Translations under genes and position numbers: made by a program
NCBI RefSeq assembly: GCF_002211305.1
Contig: NZ_LOKW01000024.1
Location: forward strand, 124,001-188,000
Direction: 5' to 3'
DNA length: 64,000 bases
From: Rhizobium sp. R634
GTDB lineage: Bacteria; Pseudomonadota; Alphaproteobacteria; Rhizobiales; Rhizobiaceae
Notes under the pieces: model-generated
The model's database searches: none
What the model saw: only the letters and a program-made list of their open reading frames with translations
Told to the model about the DNA's origin: nothing
Part shown: positions 16,819-25,278 of the stretch, piece after piece
How the letters are laid out: each line of letters begins with the position of its first letter
Numbering within the stretch: the stretch's first letter is position 1

Positions 16819-17796
16819 TCAGAGCCAGCCTTTCCAGCGAAAAAAGAAAAAGGGAATGACGGCCGATATCACCATCAAGGCCAGCGAAAAGGGATAACCC
16901 GCGGCCCAGGCCAGCTCCGGCATAAATTGAAAATTCATGCCATAGACGGAGGCGACCAATGTCGGCGGCAGGAACACCACCGATGCGATCGAGAAGATCT
17001 TGATGATCGAGTTCTGCTCGATGTTGATCAGGCCGAGCGAAGCGTCGAGCAGGAAGGTAATGTTGGCGGCCACGAAGGAGGCATGCTCGGAGAGCGACTG
17101 GATATCGCGCGAGACGGTGCGGCAGAGCTCCTTCGCCTCACGGTCCTGCTGAATCGCCGGGATCGTGTGAAAGAAGGTCAAGAGGCGCGAAAGCGAACCG
17201 AGGCTATCGCGCAGCTTGCTGATCATCCGGTGATGGCCGGCGATATCCTTCAGCTTCTCCTCGAGATAGTTGGAAGGCCTGCGCACCTTCTTGGCCCGGT
17301 CGCCGAAGACATGCATGGACAAGATATCGATGCGCGAGACGGAGGTCTCGAGAATCTCGGCGGTGCGGTCGACGATCGTTTCCAAGAGCTTGGCGAGAAG
17401 GGCCGCGCCGCTGCGCCAATTTTCCGGCAGCCGGTGAAGGGCCGCGATGAAGAGCGCAAAGGACTTTGGATGGGCGTAACGGATGGTGACCAGACGGTTT
17501 CCGGCCAGAATGAAGGCGACATCGGTCAGCGTCGGCGCGTCGGTATCGGCCTTCCAGAGGAGCGAGGCGGTCATGAAGACGGCGTCGTTTTCGACATAGA
17601 GACGGGCGGAGGGCTCGATATCCTTCAGGTCGTCGCGGGTCGGAACCTCGATGCCGAGGACCTTCTCGACATAAAGTTCCTCCTCGCGGCTCGGGTCGAC
17701 CATGTCGATCCAGACGACATCCTCGGGAAAGGGCGCCATGTGAGAGATGTCGCGAATCTCGACCGACCGGCAATTGGAACAGTAAGCGGTGATCAC
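16819..17796 (-). CDS. corA: Magnesium/cobalt transporter CorA
   Basis: Pentameric Mg2+ channel of the inner membrane. The signature GMN (in SVYGMNFQFMPE) is at about residues 286-288 between the two C-terminal helices. The final stretch ends FFFFRWKGWL with the basic tail. A large soluble cytoplasmic domain precedes it. I chose the GTG at 17796 (MITAYCSNCRSVE), because GGAGG lies eight bases upstream and the length (325 aa) fits the family. The longer frame to 17871 adds basic, non-homologous residues. N-terminal CSNC is a rhizobial feature. Confidence 0.92.
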   Translation of the reverse strand: MITAYCSNCRSVEIRDISHMAPFPEDVVWIDMVDPSREEELYVEKVLGIEVPTRDDLKDIEPSARLYVENDAVFMTASLLWKADTDAPTLTDVAFILAGNRLVTIRYAHPKSFALFIAALHRLPENWRSGAALLAKLLETIVDRTAEILETSVSRIDILSMHVFGDRAKKVRRPSNYLEEKLKDIAGHHRMISKLRDSLGSLSRLLTFFHTIPAIQQDREAKELCRTVSRDIQSLSEHASFVAANITFLLDASLGLINIEQNSIIKIFSIASVVFLPPTLVASVYGMNFQFMPELAWAAGYPFSLALMVISAVIPFFFFRWKGWL

Positions 17797-18235
17797 CGGC
17801 ACTGCCTCCAATGCTTGCGCCGCTTGGCGGCCATAACCCTTGTCATAACAAGCCCTTCCATGCGCCCGCAAGCGCGGCAGCGCGAAGATCGCTCGTCATC
17901 GATAGAACCGGAGGCGGATCAAGAAAGCTCATACAACTCCGGCTGCATCCAGCCTCGGGGGCCGGTATGCGCGTTGTGCTCCACCGCATCGCAGTTACCA
18001 ATCCTTCGATCGACAAGACAACTCCGAACTTGCAGGCGAGGCGGATGCTTCGGAACGAAGACGGCCGTCAGTGAGCATCTGCAGCAAACGCCATCATGGC
18101 GCCGGGGCATATGAAGCAAAGCCGCGAAATAATCAAGACATCTTCCGTGAAGCGCGGCTTTTCACCACGTTTCACCCACAATTTGGGGTATTGGCCGCGG
18201 TGATTCGGACCTCCAAAGCGCGTCCCGGCGACACC
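17797..18235. other. Intergenic stretch, 439 bp, no convincing gene
   Basis: Between the start of corA and the stop of mrp, both on minus. Reading frames here lack family-like composition or ribosome sites. One stem (AGCCGCG 18120-18126 with CGCGGCT 18153-18159, then TTTT on plus) could be a terminator with a 26-nt loop. Confidence 0.5.
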
Positions 18236-19414
18236 TTATTCGAAAACGATCGTCGGCGCCGGGCGCTGCGGCTGGCCGCCAACCTGTTCCCAGACCTTGG
18301 CGGCGATGCCGCGATAGATTCCGGCGACGATGCCGTTTGGCTCGGAGGCGACGAGCGGTGTGCCGGCGTCTGAGGTCTCGCGAATGTTCATCGTCAGCGG
18401 GACTTCGCCGAGGAAGGGCACGCCTATGCGTTCGGCCTCCTTGCGGGCGCCGCCATGGCCGAAGATGTCGTAACGCGTGCCGGTATCGGGGGCGATGAAA
18501 TAGCTCATGTTCTCGACGATGCCGAGGACCGGCACTTCGACCTTGCGGAACATGTTGAGGCCCTTGCGGGCATCGATCAGAGCGAGATCCTGCGGCGTGG
18601 AGACGATGACGGCGCCGGCGAGCGGCACCTGCTGGGCCATGGTCAGCTGCGCATCGCCGGTGCCGGGCGGCATGTCGACGACGAGGACGTCGAGTTCGCC
18701 CCAGGCGACTTCGCGCAGCATCTGCAACAGCGCCGACTGGACCATCGGCCCGCGCCAGATCATCGCCGTCTCCTCATCGACGAGGAAGCCCATCGACATG
18801 ACCTTGAGGCCGTAATTTTCCATCGGATTGATGATGCGGCCGTCGATCTGCGTCGGCCGGCCGGATATTTTCAACAGCCGCGGCATCGAGGGGCCGTAGA
18901 TATCGGCATCGAGGATGCCGACGCGAAGGCCGTTGGCGAGCAGGCCGAGCGCCAGGTTGACGGCGGTGGTCGACTTGCCGACCCCACCCTTGCCGGAGGC
19001 AACGGCGATGATGGCGCCGATGCCGGGAACGCCGATCTTGCCGGCGCGCGGCGCCTGTTGCGGCGCGTGCGCGTGGCCGGCATGGTCGTGTGCATGATCG
19101 TGGCCGGCATGGCCATGGGGCGGGTTCGACGCCGGGCGCGCCGCGGGAGCGGCTGCGGCCGCCCTCTTGTCCGCCGTCAGCGTGACGAGGGCGCCTTTGA
19201 CACCGGGCATTTCCTTGATGACGCGCTCGGCGGCGAGCCGCATCGGCTCCAGCTCCTTGGCGCGTTCGGCCGGAACGGTGATGGAGAAATAAACCTTGCC
19301 GTCGGAGATGAAGATGTCGGAGACCATGCCAAGCTCGACGATATCGCGCTCGAGATCGGGCCCACGCACGGTCTTCAGCGTCTCGAGAACCTGTTCCTTG
19401 GTGACGTCGGTCAT
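18236..19414 (-). CDS. mrp: Mrp/ApbC-type iron-sulfur cluster carrier ATPase
   Basis: A P-loop ATPase that binds and passes on Fe-S clusters in the cytosol. Residues 1-85 form the DUF59/MIP18-like domain (VRGPDLERDIVELGMV). Residues 99-118 are a linker with eight histidines (HGHAGHDHAHDHAGHAH). The ATPase domain has Walker A SGKGGVGKST at 140-149 and the ILDADIYGPS motif soon after. The usual C-terminal CxxC that holds the cluster is not present: the site reads MSYFIAPDTGTRYDIF. So cluster binding must differ from E. coli Mrp. The length of 392 aa is normal. Confidence 0.9.
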   Translation of the reverse strand: MTDVTKEQVLETLKTVRGPDLERDIVELGMVSDIFISDGKVYFSITVPAERAKELEPMRLAAERVIKEMPGVKGALVTLTADKRAAAAAPAARPASNPPHGHAGHDHAHDHAGHAHAPQQAPRAGKIGVPGIGAIIAVASGKGGVGKSTTAVNLALGLLANGLRVGILDADIYGPSMPRLLKISGRPTQIDGRIINPMENYGLKVMSMGFLVDEETAMIWRGPMVQSALLQMLREVAWGELDVLVVDMPPGTGDAQLTMAQQVPLAGAVIVSTPQDLALIDARKGLNMFRKVEVPVLGIVENMSYFIAPDTGTRYDIFGHGGARKEAERIGVPFLGEVPLTMNIRETSDAGTPLVASEPNGIVAGIYRGIAAKVWEQVGGQPQRPAPTIVFE

Positions 19415-19949
19415 TCCACCCTCACTGTTTCATCTCGATCACAGATAGTGGAGGCGCACGTCTTCGCCAAACAAAATCATCGGGCGGGAAAATCGATCTG
19501 CCGGCTTGCGCAAAAGCGGGCAAAAAATCGGAATCCGTTGCGGCCATCAAGTCCGCCGGGCTTTCGCCCTGATGGCCGCAACGGTCTCCCCTGGAACCGG
19601 CGCAATGCGGGCGAACTAGAGTAAGCTGGAAAAAAGGCCAGCAAAAAGTGATGGAGGAAGCCGGAATCGTGAACAGCTGCGCAAAGGGCGGTGCGAAAAC
19701 GCAACAACCACCGCCGACGCCGAAGTACCGGAGAGAATCGGCATCGGCGGCGGGCGGCGGTTGTGTCAGCCGCGCCATTTCCTGGCGCTGTTTCAAAGTC
19801 CCCTCTGGACCTCTGTCAAAGGAGAAGCAGAAAGCGTGCCAGATGAAAAATCAGGAAAGCCGCGCAAATACGGCGGCAATCGTGCCCTTTCGAGAAGGGC
19901 GTGCCTATGCGCTGAGCGGACGGCGCAACGGTACCTTGTTTTTTGCAAC
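19415..19949. other. Intergenic stretch, 535 bp, with one perfect stem-loop
   Basis: Between mrp (start) and the LuxR-type gene (stop). Several short frames exist, but none has a ribosome site with protein-like composition. The only clear structure is the 15-bp stem at 19535-19584. Confidence 0.5.
19535..19584. repeat. Perfect 15-bp inverted repeat
   Basis: CCGTTGCGGCCATCA (19535-19549) and its exact reverse complement (19570-19584) enclose a 20-base loop. There is no T-run on either side, so it is not a clear terminator. It could be an operator, an RNA stem or a small repeat. Confidence 0.7.
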
Positions 19950-20687
19950 TTATTTGATCAGCCCGATCCGCAGCGCCTTGGCGACTGCCTGGGTGCGGTT
20001 GACCGTATCAAGCTTCTTGGTGGCGCGGTTGAGGTAGTGGTTGACCGTGTGTTCTGACAGGGAAAGGATTTCGGCGATTTCCGCGCTGGTCTTGCCGGCC
20101 GCCGTCCAGTTGAGGCAATCGATCTCGCGGTCGGTCAAGGTATCGGTCATCCGCGTGTCGAGGTGGCGGATCTCGGCGAGCCTGTCGAAGACATGGATGG
20201 CGATATAGCAAAGCTCGCGCATCTCGGCCGGACTGAAGGGCTCGCGATCGCCGGCGAAGGAAACGGCGCCGCGCAGACCTGATGCCTCATGGGTCGGGAA
20301 GTAGGCGCAGCGCATCATCTTGAAACGTTCGAAAAGCGTGGAGACAAGGCCGGACTTGCCGTCGTCCCGCGACCAGTCCGGCCGCGTCATGTCATAGAAG
20401 AAAGGCCGGGCCGACGTCCTCAGCCGCCGGAGAACCGGGCTATTCACCATCAGCCCCTCCTGGTCGTAGATCGCCAGAAGCTCGGCCGGCCAGCTGGTAA
20501 TGACAGTGCTGCCCTGAAGATCGAAAGAGGTGATCGGCGGAAGGTTGAGAACCATGAAGGCACGGCTGCGATAGGCTTCCGTCACGCGCTTCATGAAACG
20601 GAAAATATCGAACTGCGTCTTCAGGCCTGCTATCTCCTGGACATAGTCATCTTCTTCCGGGGATGTTTGCGACAAGGGTGCCATCAC
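19950..20687 (-). CDS. LuxR-type transcriptional regulator
   Basis: A 245-aa protein with an N-terminal autoinducer-binding-like domain (about 20-165) and a C-terminal LuxR/GerE helix-turn-helix (about 181-245: LTDREIDCLNWTAAGKTSAE, SEHTVNHYLNRATKKL). The Trp, Tyr and Asp-Pro positions that hold acyl-homoserine lactones in TraR are only partly kept (SPVLRR in place of DPVV, and Tyr where Trp is expected). No luxI-type synthase is nearby. It may be a LuxR solo. The overall form is also that of the VisN/VisR motility regulators, but it is not near flagellar genes, so no symbol is given. Confidence 0.85.
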   Translation of the reverse strand: MMAPLSQTSPEEDDYVQEIAGLKTQFDIFRFMKRVTEAYRSRAFMVLNLPPITSFDLQGSTVITSWPAELLAIYDQEGLMVNSPVLRRLRTSARPFFYDMTRPDWSRDDGKSGLVSTLFERFKMMRCAYFPTHEASGLRGAVSFAGDREPFSPAEMRELCYIAIHVFDRLAEIRHLDTRMTDTLTDREIDCLNWTAAGKTSAEIAEILSLSEHTVNHYLNRATKKLDTVNRTQAVAKALRIGLIK

Positions 20688-20934
20688 ATTTCTTCATCTT
20701 CGGCACAGCGACCGGCAAACCGTGTGCAGAACCTGGCCCACGGCCGGTTCGATTGCATCGGCATGACGATCGCTGGTTGGATCAAATGGAATCGGCCTCG
20801 GCGTACAGCATTCGGCCGGTGAATGGTTGTGGATTTCGCGGACCGTTCTAGTTGTGATGATTCGCCTGTAAATCTCAATATCGCCCTCATCATAAGCATG
20901 CTCTGCGATCGGGTCCAGCAAACCGGATTTTCCG

Positions 20935-21732
20935 TCAGCGACGCGGCCCCAGGCGGATACGCATGCCTTCCATGATCCTTCCAGCTGCCAGCTGTACTGG
21001 AACGGCCCATTCGCGCAGAAGTTCCATCGACAATCGATAGGCGGGGCCGGTAATCGATATCCCGCCGACAAAAGTCCGGTCTTCAGACCAGACAGGCGCG
21101 GCCACGCAGCGGATACCGGCCTCATGCTCCTCGCGATCGAAGGCGTAGCCCTGATCGGCAATCTCGCGGATCTCGGCAAGCAGCGTTTCGGCAGAAGCAT
21201 GCGTCGAGGCGGTGAATCGGGTGAAGCTCAGGCCGGCCAGGAGATCAGCCAGACTGTCGGGCGGCAGCAGGGAAAGGGCGGCCTTGCCGACGCCGGTGCA
21301 GTAACAGGGAGAGGCATTGCCGATCTGCGAATACATGCGCACCGGCTGGCGGCCTTCGACCTTGTCGAGATAGATGATCGACGATCCCCTGAGGACGCCG
21401 AGATGGACCGTTTCGCCGGTCGCCTGCTGCAGATCGGCGAGGTGCGGTTCGGCAATCATGCGGAATTCGTTGCGCGCCCAGCTGCGCGCGGCAAAATCGA
21501 GCAGGCGCAGCCCGGGGGCGTATCGGCCGTCGCCGTCGAGTTCGAGAAGCCCCTCCTCCACCAGGTGGCTCAGCTGGCGGTGCAGCGTGCCGCGCGGCTG
21601 GCCGGCGAGCGCCAGGATATCCGTGAAGCGCAGCGGCGCATCGGCATGGGTCACGAGATCGAGCAGAACCATCAGTTTGCCGAGCGTGCCGGTCTCGCGT
21701 GCCTGCGTCATGCCATCGCCGTTTGAATTCAT
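20935..21732 (-). CDS. IclR-family repressor of the sugar acid operon
   Basis: A 265-aa regulator with an N-terminal winged helix (about 12-75: LGKLMVLLDLVTHADAPLRF, TDILALAGQPRGTLHRQLSH) and a C-terminal IclR effector domain (about 90-260: VHLGVLRGSSIIYLDKVEG, and later FDREEHEAGIRCVAAPV). The ATG at 21732 is chosen. The open frame to 21981 runs antisense into the divergent SDR gene and is not coding. It faces the SDR-dgoK-dgoA-lactonase operon across 106 bp that hold a palindromic site. Regulation of that operon by a 2-keto-sugar-acid is inferred. Confidence 0.9.
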   Translation of the reverse strand: MNSNGDGMTQARETGTLGKLMVLLDLVTHADAPLRFTDILALAGQPRGTLHRQLSHLVEEGLLELDGDGRYAPGLRLLDFAARSWARNEFRMIAEPHLADLQQATGETVHLGVLRGSSIIYLDKVEGRQPVRMYSQIGNASPCYCTGVGKAALSLLPPDSLADLLAGLSFTRFTASTHASAETLLAEIREIADQGYAFDREEHEAGIRCVAAPVWSEDRTFVGGISITGPAYRLSMELLREWAVPVQLAAGRIMEGMRIRLGPRR

Positions 21733-21746
21733 CGCCTCTTCCGCCC

Positions 21747-21811
21747 TTGACAGACAGGGCAGCCTAATTCGATAATTCCATATAGTCAAATTAAGTTCCA
21801 CATAATGGAAC
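21747..21811 (+). promoter_or_regulatory. Promoter and likely IclR operator of the dgo operon
   Basis: TTGACA (21747-21752) and GATAAT (21771-21776) are 18 bp apart. A perfect palindrome GTTCCA-CATAA-TGGAAC (21795-21811) lies just after the expected start of transcription, so a repressor bound there would block the operon. The half-site pattern TTCCA/TGGAA is that of IclR-type sites. Confidence 0.55.
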
Positions 21812-21838
21812 AAAATATCGGGAGGGAATGGGACCGCA

Positions 21839-22600
21839 ATGCCAGCACAATTTCCCGAGTTCAAAGACCGAGCCGTGCTCGTGACCGGCGGCGGATCGGG
21901 CATCGGCGCTGCGATCGTCGAAGGCTTCGCGCTGCAGGGCGCCAAGGTCTCCTTCATCGACATCGCAGAAGCGGCGGGCACCGCGCTTGCGGAAAAGCTG
22001 TCGCGCGAAACGGCGCATCCTGTCGCCTTCTACCACGCCGATCTGCGCGACATCGAGGCGATCCGGCGCACGGTCGACAGCGTCGTTGCCGCTTCGGGGC
22101 CGATCCGCGTGCTCGTCAACAATGCCGCCTGGGACGACCGCCACGAGTTCGACGAGGTCACCGAAGCCTATTGGGACAACAACCAGGCGGTCAACCTGCG
22201 GCATGTGTTCTTCACCTCGCAGGCGGTGGCGCCGTCGATGCGAACGGCCGGCGGCGGGGCGATCGTCAACATGTCGTCGATCGCCTTCAAGCTGAACATG
22301 GGCGGTTTCCCCTCCTACGCCGCGGCGAAGGCAGCGGTCGTCGGGCTGACGAAGAGCATGGCCGGCAGGCTCGGGCCGGAGAATATCCGGGTCAACTGCA
22401 TCCTGCCCGGCATGGTCGTCACCGAGCGGCAGATGCAGCTCTGGCTGACCGAAGAGAGCATCGCGCGCTCGGTAGAGCAGCAATGCCTCAAGACCGCGCT
22501 CAAGCCTGACGCGATCGTCGGGCCCTGCCTGTTTCTTGCATCCGACTGCGCGGCTGCGATGACCGCCCAGTCCCTGATTGTCGATGGAGGCATTCTGTAA
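21839..22600 (+). CDS. SDR-family NAD(P)-dependent sugar dehydrogenase
   Basis: A 253-aa short-chain dehydrogenase. The nucleotide loop TGGGSGIG is at residues 16-23, NNAAWDD near 98-104, and the catalytic Tyr-x3-Lys in SYAAAKAAVV near 160-164. In this operon it most likely oxidises D-galactose or a related aldose to the lactone, the first step of the De Ley-Doudoroff route; this is inferred from its partners. GGGAGGG lies 12-18 bp before the ATG. The stop TAA overlaps the dgoK ATG by one base. Oxidation of another sugar (arabinose or fucose) cannot be ruled out. Confidence 0.88.
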   Translation: MPAQFPEFKDRAVLVTGGGSGIGAAIVEGFALQGAKVSFIDIAEAAGTALAEKLSRETAHPVAFYHADLRDIEAIRRTVDSVVAASGPIRVLVNNAAWDDRHEFDEVTEAYWDNNQAVNLRHVFFTSQAVAPSMRTAGGGAIVNMSSIAFKLNMGGFPSYAAAKAAVVGLTKSMAGRLGPENIRVNCILPGMVVTERQMQLWLTEESIARSVEQQCLKTALKPDAIVGPCLFLASDCAAAMTAQSLIVDGGIL

Positions 22601-23514
22601 TGACGAATTCCGCTTATGTCGCGGTGGACTGGGGCACCAGCAGCTTCCGGCTCTGGCTGATCGGCAGCAACGGCAGCATTCTTGCCGAACGCCGCAGCGG
22701 CGAAGGCATGACGAGCGCGGCAAAGACCGGCTTTTCCACCGTGCTATCAGGCCATCTCGCCGCCGTCGAGGCGCCGGCAAGCCTGCCTGTCATCATCTGC
22801 GGCATGGCCGGCGCAAAGCAGGGCTGGTTCGAAGCCGGCTATATCGACGTGCCGGCATCCCTGGCCTCGATCCTGACCGGCGCCGTCTCCGTGCCCGGGG
22901 AAAGCCGCGACATCCGCATCCTGCCGGGACTTGCCCAGCGGGACGCGGCGAGGCCCGACGTCATGCGCGGCGAGGAGACCCAGCTGCTCGGCGCCCTCGG
23001 CCGCGCAAGCGTTGGCGCCCAGGCGGTCTGCATGCCCGGCACGCATTCGAAATGGGTGCATGTGAACGACGGCAAGGTGACCGGCTTTTCGACCTTCATG
23101 ACCGGCGAGCTTTTCGACGCGATCAGCAAACACACGATCCTTTCGCATGCCGTCGCAGGCGCCGAGGAACAGCCGGCGGATGCCGCTGCCTTCGAAGCGG
23201 CGGTATCAGCGGCCTTCGCGCAGCCCGCACTTGCCTCCAACCTGCTCTTTGCCGCCCGCTCCGGCCAGCTTCTGCACGGGATTTCCGCTGCGGCCGCGCA
23301 AGCCCGGCTTTCCGGCACGCTGATCGGCCTCGAAATCGCCGGCGCGCTGCAGGATGCCGCCAACTCAAACATCACCCTCGTCGCCTCCGGGCGCCTGCAG
23401 GGGCTCTACGAGCAGGCCTTCAGGACCCTTTCGCTTGACTTCACCGCCATCGATGCCGACGCGGCCGTGCGCCGCGGGCTCTCGGCCGCCGCCGAAGCCA
23501 TCTGGCCGAACTGA
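22600..23514 (+). CDS. dgoK: 2-dehydro-3-deoxygalactonokinase
   Basis: Phosphorylates 2-keto-3-deoxy-galactonate with ATP to 2-keto-3-deoxy-6-phosphogalactonate. The family phosphate loop VDWGTSSFRLWL is at about residues 9-20. The ALGRASVGAQAVCMPGTHSKWV segment near 130-150 and GLEIAGAL near 245 are typical of DgoK. The length of 304 aa is normal. It overlaps the SDR gene by one base and lies 13 bp before dgoA. Confidence 0.93.
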   Translation: MTNSAYVAVDWGTSSFRLWLIGSNGSILAERRSGEGMTSAAKTGFSTVLSGHLAAVEAPASLPVIICGMAGAKQGWFEAGYIDVPASLASILTGAVSVPGESRDIRILPGLAQRDAARPDVMRGEETQLLGALGRASVGAQAVCMPGTHSKWVHVNDGKVTGFSTFMTGELFDAISKHTILSHAVAGAEEQPADAAAFEAAVSAAFAQPALASNLLFAARSGQLLHGISAAAAQARLSGTLIGLEIAGALQDAANSNITLVASGRLQGLYEQAFRTLSLDFTAIDADAAVRRGLSAAAEAIWPN

Positions 23515-23527
23515 GAAAGCTGACACG

Positions 23528-24160
23528 ATGAACCGTATCCCCTTCCCCGACATGAAGCGCCCGCTGATCGCCATCCTGCGCGGGATCAGGCCCGACGAGA
23601 CCGAAAGCGTCGTCGGTGCCCTGATCGAAAACGGCCTGACGGCGATCGAGATTCCGCTGAATTCGCCGGACCCTTTCAAATCCATCGAGATCGCCGCGAA
23701 GATGGCGCCGGCAGACGTGCTGATCGGCGCCGGCACGGTGCTGACGGTCGAGGCGGTCGACAGCCTGAATGCGGCCGGCGGCAAGCTGCTCGTCACCCCG
23801 AATGTCGAGCCCGAAGTGATCATCCGGGCACGCGAATACGGCATGGTGACGATGCCCGGCGTCTTCACGCCGACCGAGGCCCTGGCCGCGGCGCGCGCTG
23901 GCGCCACCGGCCTCAAATTCTTTCCCGCCAGCGTGCTCGGCCCCTCCGGCATCACCGCGATCCGGGCAATCTTGCCGCCGGAACTGGTGATCGCGGCCGT
24001 CGGCGGCGTATCGGACAAGAATTTCGCCGATTACACCAAGGCCGGCATCTTCGCTTTCGGCCTCGGCACCAGCCTCTACAAGCCGGGAATGACCGCAGCA
24101 GAGGTTGCCGAGCGCGCCAAGGCAACCATTTACGCCTATGACGCAGCCATGGGAGCGTGA
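23528..24160 (+). CDS. dgoA: 2-dehydro-3-deoxy-6-phosphogalactonate aldolase
   Basis: Class I aldolase that splits KDPGal into pyruvate and glyceraldehyde-3-phosphate. The Schiff-base lysine is K130 in TGLKFFPAS. The N-terminal LIAILRGIRPDE and the VGTVLT-like loop (IGAGTVLT) are family hallmarks. It is 210 aa. The ATG at 23528 gives the standard N-terminus; the long open frame upstream is antisense-like noise over dgoK. It is distinct from Eda-type KDPG aldolase mainly by neighbours (dgoK), so the substrate is inferred from context. Confidence 0.93.
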   Translation: MNRIPFPDMKRPLIAILRGIRPDETESVVGALIENGLTAIEIPLNSPDPFKSIEIAAKMAPADVLIGAGTVLTVEAVDSLNAAGGKLLVTPNVEPEVIIRAREYGMVTMPGVFTPTEALAAARAGATGLKFFPASVLGPSGITAIRAILPPELVIAAVGGVSDKNFADYTKAGIFAFGLGTSLYKPGMTAAEVAERAKATIYAYDAAMGA

Positions 24161-24164
24161 ACGT

Positions 24165-25052
24165 ATGACCGACATCTACGAGTTCGAAGGCAAGACACTC
24201 TGCAATACCAATTCCGTTCTCGGCGAAGGCCCGACCTATGACCCGGACACCGATACGGTCTGGTGGTTCAACATCCTCGGCAAGGAGCTGCACGAGCTCA
24301 GACTTTCAACGGGTGAGAAGAAGGTTCATCCGCTGCCTGTGATGGCAAGCGTGCTCGCCCGCATCGACGCCGGACGGCAGCTAATCGCGACGGAAGAGGG
24401 GCTTTTCGTGCGCGATGTGGCGAGCGGCAACCTCACCTTCTATGCCGCGCTCGAAAACGACCGGCCGGAGAACCGCTCGAACGACGGCCGCACCCATCCC
24501 TCCGGCGCGCTCTGGATCGGCACGATGAGCAAGCGGGCGGAAAACCAGGCCGGCGCCATCTATCATGTCGCCAGCGGCAAGGTGACGAAGATCTTCAGCG
24601 GCATCAGCATTCCGAATTCGATCTGCTTCTCGCCCGACGGCACGATCGGCTACTATACGGATTCCCGCATCAACCGGCTGATGCGCGTCATGGTCGATCC
24701 GCAGACCGGCCTGCCCTCGGGCGAGCCGATCGTGCTGGTCGACAGCATGAACGAGCCCGGCGACATCGACGGTTCGGTGGTGGACGCCGACGGCTATATC
24801 TGGAACGCGCGCTGGGGAGCCGGCGTCGTCGACCGGTACAATCCGGACGGCCTGCGGATCTCGCGTTACAAGGTTCCTGCGGTGCAGCCCTCCTGCCCTG
24901 CATTCATCGGCGTCAATGCCGAGCGGCTGGCGGTGACGACGGCCTGGGAAGGGCTCGACGAGGATGCCCGTTCGGCGCAGCCGAGCGCCGGCGCCCTCCT
25001 GGAACTCGGCATCGACGTCAAAGGCATATTCGATCCCGTCTACGTGATCTGA
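24165..25052 (+). CDS. SMP-30/gluconolactonase family lactonase
   Basis: A six-bladed propeller sugar lactonase of 295 aa. The metal-binding Glu is in VLGEGPTYDPDTDTV (near residue 18); the loop NDGRTHPSGALWIGTM (near 108) and NSICFSPDG with the later DGSVVDADGYIWNARWG hold the other conserved Asn/Asp. It would open galactono-lactone formed by the SDR enzyme. The ATG at 24165 sits 4 bp after the dgoA stop. The operon ends here with a terminator. The galactonate dehydratase (dgoD) needed to complete the path is not in the window. Confidence 0.9.
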   Translation: MTDIYEFEGKTLCNTNSVLGEGPTYDPDTDTVWWFNILGKELHELRLSTGEKKVHPLPVMASVLARIDAGRQLIATEEGLFVRDVASGNLTFYAALENDRPENRSNDGRTHPSGALWIGTMSKRAENQAGAIYHVASGKVTKIFSGISIPNSICFSPDGTIGYYTDSRINRLMRVMVDPQTGLPSGEPIVLVDSMNEPGDIDGSVVDADGYIWNARWGAGVVDRYNPDGLRISRYKVPAVQPSCPAFIGVNAERLAVTTAWEGLDEDARSAQPSAGALLELGIDVKGIFDPVYVI

Positions 25053-25075
25053 GACATGCCCGGCCGCAATGCGAG

Positions 25076-25101
25076 AGGCGCTCCCGAGGGGGCGCTTTTT
25101 T
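25076..25101 (+). terminator. Terminator of the dgo operon
   Basis: GCGCTCCC (25078-25085) pairs with GGGGGCGC (25088-25095) with one G-U, followed by six T. It lies 24 bases after the lactonase stop. Confidence 0.8.
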
Positions 25102-25167
25102 GCTTTTTGGAGGGCCTTTTTCGATAAATGTTCCGTGAAAATCGAGAAATTTTCCGTGTTTTCAACC

Positions 25168-25194
25168 GGAACCAATAGGCGCACCAGTCATTTC
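25168..25194 (+). promoter_or_regulatory. Possible general-stress (EcfG/RpoE2-type) promoter
   Basis: GGAAC (25168-25172) is followed after 18-19 bases by TT, matching the GGAAC-N18/19-TT form reported for rhizobial RpoE2. It lies 85-111 bp before the PRC-barrel gene. The short -10 makes chance matches possible. Confidence 0.4.
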
Positions 25195-25278
25195 CTCTTC
25201 GAACCGGCGCGGCAAGGATGGTTCAAACATGCATTGCCGGGTCAGCGATGACTCTAGAGAAACGAAGGTAGGTTCGAA

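Noticed and set aside
17811..18074. Plus-strand frame of 87 codons in the corA-mrp gap
   Set aside because: No ribosome site, composition of random GC-rich DNA.
19422..19796. Minus-strand frame of 124 codons between mrp and the LuxR-type gene
   Set aside because: Cys/Pro-rich mix without a motif, no ribosome site, and it contains the perfect stem-loop.
20694..21200. Minus-strand frame overlapping the 3' part of the IclR gene and the LuxR upstream region
   Set aside because: It runs in another frame over the IclR gene. The part in the gap looks protein-like but has no start site or homologue I recognise.
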